Made by a program: the position numbers and the translations under genes. A stretch of DNA of 59,352 bases from Spirochaetota bacterium (GTDB lineage Bacteria; Spirochaetota; Spirochaetia; Treponematales; UBA12059): contig JAKQKE010000189.1 in assembly GCA_029560805.1 (NCBI GenBank), forward strand, positions 1 through 59,352. The letters are read 5' to 3'. Under the pieces are notes generated by a model. The model ran no database searches. It had not been told where the DNA came from and was given only the letters and a program-made list of their open reading frames with translations. Below, piece after piece: positions 54,020 to 59,352 of the stretch (positions within the stretch are counted from its first letter, which is position 1; the number at the start of each line of letters is the position of its first letter).

Positions 54020-54809
54020 CGCGGGCTTCCTTCTCGGCGACCCTGAGGTAGCCGAACGCGATGGAGAACGCCGGCACGAGGGCCAGGCGGACGACGTCGA
54101 CGAGGACGCGCAGCGTGCGCTCGACCGAGAGGGCGCCCGGCCCGTCACCGCCGAGGACGGTCAGCGACCCGGAATCGTATGATACGGAGAAGCCGCGGGA
54201 ACCCGTAGCCTCGTGGACCAGCGATAGACCCAGGTACACGACCAGGGAACAGAGGAGCACGAAAGCTACCGACAGGCCGGCGGTCTTCAGGAAGGCGCGC
54301 TTGCGGAACGCCGCGGAGCCGGCCAGGAAGGCCACGGCTACGACCGCGTACTCTCCGTAACTACGGAGCGCGGCGAGCGAGATCGGATGCCAGATCCCGG
54401 TTCCCGGCCCTCCGGCCGCCCGCTCGACCAGGGCCAGCACAAACGACAGCCCCATAGCGGCCGCCGCCGCGACGAGCGGGAAGACGACCAGGTACGATAC
54501 GAATGCGGCCGCGTACTTCTCGAGCGGCGTCGCCGGCAGCAGGATCCAGTCGGCGCCGGTCCGCCCATGCATGCCCTTGAAGGCCTGCGACGACAGGATG
54601 AGCCCGGAGATGATGATCAGCCCCGCGTAGCTCGGATCGCCCTCGCTGTTCATGAAGGCGCGGTCGGCGATAAGAATAGAAAGAAGATTCAGCCCGGCCA
54701 CGATGGCCAGCCCGATACCCAGGCCCGGCGCGTCGTCATAGGCCCTGTTCCGCGCCAGGAGCATGACCCGGCCCGCGCTGAAGCGGCTCGATAGGGTATC
54801 GCGGTTCAT
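54006..54809 (-). CDS. ABC transporter permease
   Basis: This 267-residue membrane protein has about six hydrophobic segments (near 33-50, 62-80, 103-130, 150-168, 178-198 and 240-258). It has no FtsX or binding-protein-dependent motif, and fits the loosely conserved permeases of YtrA-linked ABC transporters. It overlaps the ATPase gene by four bases. The segment between the fifth and sixth helices (SVSYDSGSLTVLGG) faces outside or forms a small domain. The substrate is unknown; related systems respond to cell-envelope stress. Confidence 0.7.
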   Translation of the reverse strand: MNRDTLSSRFSAGRVMLLARNRAYDDAPGLGIGLAIVAGLNLLSILIADRAFMNSEGDPSYAGLIIISGLILSSQAFKGMHGRTGADWILLPATPLEKYAAAFVSYLVVFPLVAAAAAMGLSFVLALVERAAGGPGTGIWHPISLAALRSYGEYAVVAVAFLAGSAAFRKRAFLKTAGLSVAFVLLCSLVVYLGLSLVHEATGSRGFSVSYDSGSLTVLGGDGPGALSVERTLRVLVDVVRLALVPAFSIAFGYLRVAEKEARDEVQ

Positions 54810-55696
54810 GCCCTGCCTCCCGCGGCGAGCGCCGCTGCCTCGGGCCGATACTCGGGTAACGCGTCCCCGCGCAGCGCGGCCGCGAGCCTGTCGGGCGCCG
54901 CGATGGCCGCGTTGAACACGAGCTCCAGGTCCGGCGGCGCCGCCTCCCCCGGGCCCGCGGTCGCCAGGAGAGCGGTCCAGCCGACCGCGTCGCGCTCGGC
55001 GTAGACGACGGGCCGGCCCTCGATCGACGGCAGTCTGGCGGCGCCGAGCCGATCGGACAGCTCGGCCATCGTCACCGTGAAGGCCACCCGGCCCCGATCT
55101 ATCACGATGATGGGGTCGAGCAGGAGCTCGAGGTCGCGGATCTGATGGGTCGACACGACGACGACGCGGTCGGGCCCAGAAGCCGCCGCCAGCACGCGCC
55201 TCAGCTGCGCCTTGGACGGGATATCGAGCCCGTTGGTCGGCTCGTCCAGGAGGAGAAGCCTGGAGCCACTCGCCACCGCCGCGGCCAAGGCGAATTTCTT
55301 ACGCTGGCCATACGAGAATTTGGATATCGGCTTATCGGCGTCCAGTCCGAGCTCCGCGAACAGCTCATCGAAGCGCCCGTGATCGAAGGCCGGCCTGAAC
55401 GCGGCGTAGCGCCCAAGCCATGCGGCCGGCTTCAGGGCCGGGAAGCACGGATCCTCCGGCACGAAACAGACGTCGGCCAGCGCGGCCGCCTCCCGCTTTC
55501 CGGGAGCCCGTCCGTAGACCTCGACGCTGCCCCGCTCCGGCCTGAGGGCGCCGGCCGCGATCTTCAGAAGACTCGTCTTACCGGCCCCGTTGAGTCCCAG
55601 GAGACCGTGGATGGCTCCCGGTTCCAATCGTAGGTCGAGGTCCTCGAAGAGCGGCCTCTTCCCATACCCGAAGGTCATGGATTCCATACGTACCAT
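54806..55696 (-). CDS. ABC transporter ATP-binding protein
   Basis: This 296-residue ATPase has Walker A GLNGAGKTS, signature FSYGQRKKF (a degenerate LSGGQ), Walker B LLLLDEPTNGLD and switch His STHQ. The C-terminal 80 residues after the core are a regulatory extension. It starts at ATG 55696 with AAGGAG upstream. It heads the ATPase-permease-GntR-small protein cassette. An inverted-repeat region precedes it. The degenerate signature is usual in the YtrB/BcrA-type group. Confidence 0.87.
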   Translation of the reverse strand: MVRMESMTFGYGKRPLFEDLDLRLEPGAIHGLLGLNGAGKTSLLKIAAGALRPERGSVEVYGRAPGKREAAALADVCFVPEDPCFPALKPAAWLGRYAAFRPAFDHGRFDELFAELGLDADKPISKFSYGQRKKFALAAAVASGSRLLLLDEPTNGLDIPSKAQLRRVLAAASGPDRVVVVSTHQIRDLELLLDPIIVIDRGRVAFTVTMAELSDRLGAARLPSIEGRPVVYAERDAVGWTALLATAGPGEAAPPDLELVFNAAIAAPDRLAAALRGDALPEYRPEAAALAAGGRA

Positions 55697-55710
55697 TACC
55701 TACTCCTTGA

Positions 55711-55740
55711 GTGTACTAGGTTATTAACACAGTAATACAA
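55711..55740. promoter_or_regulatory. Operator-like region upstream of the ABC/GntR cassette
   Basis: The 55711-55740 segment holds TGTACTA, then TATTA and TAATA arms around ACACAG, and ends TAATACA. The outer halves TGTACTA and TAATACA form an imperfect inverted repeat, as YtrA-type GntR operators do. It sits 15-45 bases before the ATPase start, the expected position. Confidence 0.45.
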
Positions 55741-55800
55741 ACACCGCCACCCGTCAAGTCCTTGGAACGCCGCTCGTAGCGCCATGGACGCGCGCCGATA

Positions 55801-55829
55801 TTGCATGCGGGCTCAGGACGTGCGATAGT
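55801..55829 (+). promoter_or_regulatory. Promoter for leaderless mRNA (Rsm22-family gene)
   Basis: TTGCAT (55801-55806), a 17-base spacer and GATAGT (55824-55829) are followed by seven bases and ATG 55837. No ribosome-binding site is present. Confidence 0.6.
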
Positions 55830-55836
55830 TCGGCGT

Positions 55837-57507
55837 ATGAACGAAGAACGAAACGGCGCCGGCCGGCGCCGTGACCCGTCGCGCGATCGACGGCCAGAAG
55901 AACGCAAACAGCCGGATCAGGCTCGCCGGACAAAATACGTAGCGCCGCCGCGAACGGTTTACGAACCGTCAAGAATGCTCGGCCTCGAGTCCTTCCGGAC
56001 GCCGAGCGCCCCGAAAGAGGCGGCGCACCTCGTCTCCACCCTCCTCGACATCGTCGAAGAGGTCGCCCCGCTCCCCGCCGGACGGCGCAAGGACATCCGT
56101 CGCGACGTGCTCGAGCTATGGCGCGAGCTGACGAGCGAAAAATCGACGCGGCAGCCCGACTACATCGGCGAGCCGGCCAAGCTCGCGGCCTACCTGCGCT
56201 ATTTTCTGCCCTGGAACGTCGCCAGGCTCGTCCCGCTACTCGTCGATCTCGACCTCGGCCTTAAGCCGGGCGACGCCGTACTCGACATCGGTTCTGGACC
56301 GCTGACCGTCCCGATAGCGCTCTGGATAGCCAGGCCGGACCTGCGCGCCATGGAGCTTCGCGTCGAGTGCATGGATAGGGTCAGGCGCGCGATGGAGATA
56401 GGGCTGGGGCTCCTCGAGGGGTTAGCGCTACGCTCGGGGCAAGCCCTTTCCTGGAAGCTAACGATACAGAAAGAAAGCTTCTCGATCACCGACGCGGCCC
56501 CGAGGCGCGACTTCGCCCTCGTGACCTCCGCCAATGTCTTCAACGAGAGCTTCTGGCGCATCAAAGGATCGCTCTCCGAACGCGCCGACATGCTCGCCTC
56601 GTCGCTCGGCGCCCGAGCGGCTCGGGGCGGACGTATCCTGATCGTCGAACCGGGCGATCCGCGCTCTGGCGCGATGCTCTCGGCCCTCCGCGAATCGGTC
56701 ATCCTGCGCGGAGGCGAGCCGCTGGCGCCCTGCCCACACCGGGCGGCCTGCCCGATGGCCGGCGCCTTCCTGAGCTCGGCCTTCAGGGACTCGGACGAAG
56801 ACGGCCGCGACGGTGGCGAGCGGCTGGCCAAGGTGGTCACCGCCAAGGGACGATCCAAGGCTCCGTGGTGCCACTTCGTCATCGATGCCGGCGCCGCGCC
56901 TGAGCGGCTCGTGGCGTTCTCCGAGACCGCCGGCCTACCCAAGGACAGATTGATAGCCTCGTGGCTCCTGCTCCGGCCGGACGCCGCCGAGAAGACTCCG
57001 AGCGCGCAGGCGCCGTCGCGTTCGGTGCGCCTTGTCTCGGACGCGTTCAGGCTGGCGGAAGGCGGATTAGGCCGTTATGCCTGCACGAGGACTGGCTATT
57101 CCCTCGTCAAGGATTCGCTGGCCGACCTGCCGTCCGGTACCTTGGCCCTCCTCGACGCCCCGGTGCCGCCGGCGTCGACCGAGAGGGATCCGAAGTCAAA
57201 CGCCGTCATCGTCCGGGCCCATTCGGACCAGGTGGCTCCGGCGCAGCTACCGTACAAGCCGCCGCGGACCGATCGCCAGGGATCCAGGGCCGCGGACGGC
57301 CAGACGAAAGGCCGCGACGGCAAAGCCAGGGATCATCGCCAGGGCTCGACGAAGAAGCCGCCGATCACGCCTCGCAAGGCCCCGAGGGACGATGGCGGGC
57401 GTTTCGGTCGCCCGAGCGCTCAGGGGCCCCACCCCCTGGCCGAACGGTCCCCATACGCGCGCTCTAAAAAGAACAGGAATCAGCGTAAGCCGAAACGCTC
57501 CTCTTGA
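55837..57507 (+). CDS. Rsm22-family small-subunit-associated methyltransferase-like protein
   Basis: This 556-residue protein belongs to the Rsm22/METTL17 family of small ribosomal subunit assembly factors. The SAM-binding motif is VLDIGSGPLTVPIALW (about residue 148). Four Cys at 299, 305 (CPHRAACP), 345 (WCHF) and 416 (YACTR) could hold an iron-sulphur cluster, as in METTL17. Arg/Lys/Gln-rich tails at both ends (about 5-40 and 480-556) look disordered and RNA-binding. ATG 55837 is set by the leaderless promoter. The tRNA-Asp promoter begins at its stop codon. Confidence 0.82.
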   Translation: MNEERNGAGRRRDPSRDRRPEERKQPDQARRTKYVAPPRTVYEPSRMLGLESFRTPSAPKEAAHLVSTLLDIVEEVAPLPAGRRKDIRRDVLELWRELTSEKSTRQPDYIGEPAKLAAYLRYFLPWNVARLVPLLVDLDLGLKPGDAVLDIGSGPLTVPIALWIARPDLRAMELRVECMDRVRRAMEIGLGLLEGLALRSGQALSWKLTIQKESFSITDAAPRRDFALVTSANVFNESFWRIKGSLSERADMLASSLGARAARGGRILIVEPGDPRSGAMLSALRESVILRGGEPLAPCPHRAACPMAGAFLSSAFRDSDEDGRDGGERLAKVVTAKGRSKAPWCHFVIDAGAAPERLVAFSETAGLPKDRLIASWLLLRPDAAEKTPSAQAPSRSVRLVSDAFRLAEGGLGRYACTRTGYSLVKDSLADLPSGTLALLDAPVPPASTERDPKSNAVIVRAHSDQVAPAQLPYKPPRTDRQGSRAADGQTKGRDGKARDHRQGSTKKPPITPRKAPRDDGGRFGRPSAQGPHPLAERSPYARSKKNRNQRKPKRSS

Positions 57508-57532
57508 CACGAATCCGCGCCGTCGGTAATAT
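57504..57532 (+). promoter_or_regulatory. Strong promoter of tRNA-Asp
   Basis: TTGACA (57504-57509), a 17-base spacer and TAATAT (57527-57532) lie 22 bases before the tRNA. The -35 overlaps the stop codon of the upstream gene. Confidence 0.8.
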
Positions 57533-57554
57533 GCCGTCCTGTCAGCGATGACGT

Positions 57555-57628
57555 GGGGGCGTAGCGAAGCTGGTTATCGCGCCGGCCTGTCAAGCCGGAG
57601 ATCGCGGGTTCAATGCCCGTCGCTCCCG
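57555..57628 (+). tRNA. tRNA-Asp (GTC)
   Basis: A 74-base cloverleaf folds completely: acceptor GGGGGCG with CGCTCCC (one G-T pair), D arm GCGA/TCGC, anticodon stem CCGGC/GCCGG with loop CTGTCAA (anticodon GTC), T arm GCGGG/CCCGT with TTCAATG, and discriminator G. The 3' CCA is not encoded and must be added after transcription. Confidence 0.95.
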
Positions 57629-57630
57629 TA

Positions 57631-57654
57631 TCCCGCCTCGCGGCGGGATTTTTT
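57631..57654 (+). terminator. Intrinsic terminator between tRNA-Asp and tRNA-Pro
   Basis: A seven-base stem TCCCGCC/GGCGGGA with loop TCGC is followed by six T residues. It should end most transcripts from the tRNA-Asp promoter, leaving tRNA-Pro dependent on read-through or an unseen promoter. Confidence 0.85.
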
Positions 57655-57657
57655 ATA

Positions 57658-57731
57658 CGGGCTGTAGCGCAGTTGGCTAGCGCGCTTGGTTCGGGACCAA
57701 GATGTCGGAGGTTCAAATCCTCTCAGCCCGA
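57658..57731 (+). tRNA. tRNA-Pro (CGG)
   Basis: A 74-base cloverleaf: acceptor CGGGCTG/CAGCCCG beginning with C as in bacterial tRNA-Pro, D arm GCGC/GCGC, anticodon stem CTTGG/CCAAG with loop TTCGGGA (anticodon CGG), T arm GGAGG/CCTCT with TTCAAAT, and discriminator A. CCA is not encoded. Its 3' half is the likely attachment site for the integrase gene that follows. Confidence 0.94.
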
Positions 57732-57763
57732 CAAGGAATTACGTGAGGTCGTGAGGTAGAAAA

Positions 57764-57811
57764 GGCCACTGTTACTTGCGTTTGTTACCAGACAGACGGA
57801 GTACAGTGGCC
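57764..57811. repeat. Inverted repeat in front of the integrase gene
   Basis: The nine-base arms GGCCACTGT (57764-57772) and ACAGTGGCC (57803-57811) are separated by 30 bases. The right arm covers the putative -10 TACAGT (57802-57807). A direct repeat GTGAGGT (57743-57749, 57751-57757) lies just before. These may be integrase or excisionase binding sites, or an operator. Confidence 0.5.
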
Positions 57812-57813
57812 CC

Positions 57814-59166
57814 ATGACCCGAACTACCAAGAACCGCTTCACGCAACAACTCTTTACCAGACCGGCCAGCGATGGCCGGTCTATCGTTTATGTCCGCTTC
57901 ATCGATGCCGAGAGCGGACTCGTCCTCGCGACGCGCTCCACCGGCCTCGATTCCGACAGCCCGGCTAAGGATATCAAGGCCAGCGTCACGAGCATCCTCG
58001 CGGACCTCAACCTGGAAGCCATAGCCAGGATGAAAGACCGCGCCCGCCGGGCCGCTCTCGACGACGACGAGCGGATCGCCTCCATGCCCGCCTTCGAGTT
58101 CTTCTCCTGGTTCTGGAGCGACGAGAGCTACTACCTATCCGAACGCCAGGACGCCGACCGGCCGCTCTCCAAAGGGCATATCCTCGTCTGCCGCAAGTAC
58201 GTCCAGACCAACCTGAAGCAGTTCGAGGCGTTCTCCCTGACCCCGGTCCGCGAACTCAGGCTCTCCATCGTAGAAGCCTTCGTACGGAAGCTCCGCAAGG
58301 CGGGCAAGAGCCTGGACGTGGTCAAGCGGAACCTCGATACCATCCGGACGCCGATCAACTGGGCCCAAGCGCGAGGCCTCATCGAAGCGCCGTTCTCCTT
58401 CAAGACCCTCGTCCTGCCTCGAAGGGACAGCCGCGAGCGGGGCATCCTGAGCGACGAGGAAATCTTGAAGATCGTCGACCTACCCTACGCCAAGCCGTGG
58501 GTCGCCGAGTCCGGCCGTATGCACTGGGACGTCCGGCCTCGACCCCGGCAGAGCGGAGGGCGTACCTACGATACGCCGCCCATGCTCGATGTACGCCAGA
58601 AGGCGGCCATCGTGATGGCCTTGTTCGCCGGCCTCAGGCGGGGTGAGATACGCGGGCTCCGCTGGTGCGATATCGATGCCGAAAGGAAGCTGATCGAAGT
58701 CCGACACAACTATGTCCGCTTCGACGGAGACAAGGCGCCGAAGAAGATGTCCCTCGGCACCGTGCCGTTGGCGGTGGAGCTTGAACAGATGCTCGACGAC
58801 CTTAGAGCCCTCTGCGAGAGCCTGGGTTACACCGGCGCCAACGACTTCGTCCTACCCGGCACCGCGCGGGATCGACCCGTCAACGAAGTAACGATTCGCC
58901 GAGGCTGGGAACGGGCCCTGGAGCTTATCGGTATTCCGGAACGGGAACGGCTCAAGCGCAACCTGCTCCTTCATGGCGCGCGCCACGCCTACACTACCCG
59001 GCTCCTGGATTCCGGGGAGCTCTCACCGGCCGAAGTGGCCAAGCTGACCCGCCACAAGGATCTTTCCATGCTATCCCGCTACGGCGGCCATCTCCGCGAC
59101 GAGACCATAGAGAAGGGTCGCAAGGCCCTCAGCTTCAAGAAGGAGGCAGACCATGCCAGTCAGTAA
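57814..59166 (+). CDS. Tyrosine recombinase/integrase
   Basis: This 450-residue site-specific recombinase has an N-terminal arm/SAM-like region (to about 200) and a C-terminal catalytic domain. Catalytic residues can be placed: Arg in FAGLRRGEIRGLRW, His and Arg in HGARHAYTTRLL, and the nucleophile Tyr in LSRYGGHL. It lies 82 bases downstream of tRNA-Pro in the same direction, the usual position for an element integrated in a tRNA 3' end. A TACAGT six bases before ATG 57814, and no ribosome-binding site, suggest leaderless translation. Its stop lies within the next gene. Confidence 0.9.
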   Translation: MTRTTKNRFTQQLFTRPASDGRSIVYVRFIDAESGLVLATRSTGLDSDSPAKDIKASVTSILADLNLEAIARMKDRARRAALDDDERIASMPAFEFFSWFWSDESYYLSERQDADRPLSKGHILVCRKYVQTNLKQFEAFSLTPVRELRLSIVEAFVRKLRKAGKSLDVVKRNLDTIRTPINWAQARGLIEAPFSFKTLVLPRRDSRERGILSDEEILKIVDLPYAKPWVAESGRMHWDVRPRPRQSGGRTYDTPPMLDVRQKAAIVMALFAGLRRGEIRGLRWCDIDAERKLIEVRHNYVRFDGDKAPKKMSLGTVPLAVELEQMLDDLRALCESLGYTGANDFVLPGTARDRPVNEVTIRRGWERALELIGIPERERLKRNLLLHGARHAYTTRLLDSGELSPAEVAKLTRHKDLSMLSRYGGHLRDETIEKGRKALSFKKEADHASQ

Positions 59167-59352
59167 ACTCAGGCTACCCAGGAAAGACCTAATCCCACCA
59201 CTCCCGGACATCGCCGAACTGGCGCGACAGCTTCAAGCACGCCTCGAAGGACTTCAAGACCCGACGCTTCGAGCGGAAGAGATCGGGATCACCCTCGGGG
59301 AGCTGGATCGCATCAAGCTGCATGCCGACACCCTTTACCGCAGGTTAAGCAG
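59153..59352 (+). CDS. Partial small protein of the mobile element
   Basis: ATG 59153 overlaps the integrase 3' end and follows AAGGAGG with good spacing. The frame is open for 66 codons to the window edge. It begins MPVSKLRLPRKDLIPPLPDI and continues as an amphipathic helical sequence (LARQLQARLEGLQ, RAEEIGITLGELDRIK). It may be an excisionase or an accessory protein of the element; no helix-turn-helix is certain in the visible part. Confidence 0.5.
   Translation, partial: MPVSKLRLPRKDLIPPLPDIAELARQLQARLEGLQDPTLRAEEIGITLGELDRIKLHADTLYRRLS

Overview
This is a GC-rich bacterial chromosome segment, most likely from a free-living or gut/sediment spirochaete (Spirochaetota). That placement is inference. 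It rests on a eukaryote-type isoleucyl-tRNA synthetase, many envelope proteins with signal peptides, lipoboxes or beta-barrel-like sequence, LysM and PEGA proteins, a CHASE2 adenylate cyclase beside a FecR protein, and an operon for fermenting branched-chain 2-oxo acids to short-chain fatty acids. The window contains no rRNA, CRISPR array or insertion sequence. Genes are tightly packed and no gene-free stretch exceeds 300 bases.

Layout. 1-5258: the start of a divergent gene, then an operon of ABC ATPase, two FtsX-type permeases, a LolA-like protein and a beta-barrel-like protein, probably an envelope lipid or lipoprotein export system. 5329-10491: a FecR protein, a barrel protein and a small secreted protein, divergent from a CHASE2 adenylate cyclase. 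10651-12255: pirin and a DUF4386-like membrane protein. 12345-20327: a membrane protein, a right-handed-helix lipoprotein, IleRS, and a lipoprotein plus LysM pair. 20414-25312: M18 aminopeptidase, MerR regulator, Der GTPase and PTS enzyme I, all on the minus strand. 25364-31723: LysM/M23 peptidase, vWA protein, NagZ-like hydrolase, MinD-like ATPase and a PEGA/barrel protein. 31730-37567: GT4 transferase, HAD phosphatase, second GT4, GpgS-like synthase and an M20-like protein, a candidate glucosylglycerate-type solute cluster. 37780-43174: serine hydrolase, membrane-embedded LuxR regulator, FN3 lipoprotein and a damaged barrel gene. 43163-47386: Nudix hydrolase, SpeE, SpeD, a PAS protein and a lipase-like lipoprotein. 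47455-52105: a four-subunit 2-oxoacid:ferredoxin oxidoreductase followed in the same direction by Ptb and Buk. 52323-57507: threonine dehydrogenase, an ABC/GntR cassette with a hidden 30-residue membrane protein, and an Rsm22-family protein. 57555-59352: tRNA-Asp, tRNA-Pro and a tyrosine integrase that opens a mobile element running off the right edge.

How the genes work together. Buk, Ptb and the VOR-like enzyme form a complete route from a branched-chain 2-oxo acid to the fatty acid with ATP formation. SpeD and SpeE make spermidine from decarboxylated S-adenosylmethionine. The GpgS cluster would turn nucleotide-sugar and 3-phosphoglycerate into a sugar-glycerate osmolyte. The cyclase, FecR and barrel genes look like an envelope-to-cAMP signalling unit.

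A recurring feature is promoters whose -10 hexamer lies 6-7 bases before the start codon, with a TTG-type -35 at exactly 17 bases. This predicts leaderless mRNAs at several unrelated genes. Two genes (the lipase at 46115 and the barrel at 42624) carry apparent one-base frameshifts near their 3' ends, from either real decay or sequence error.
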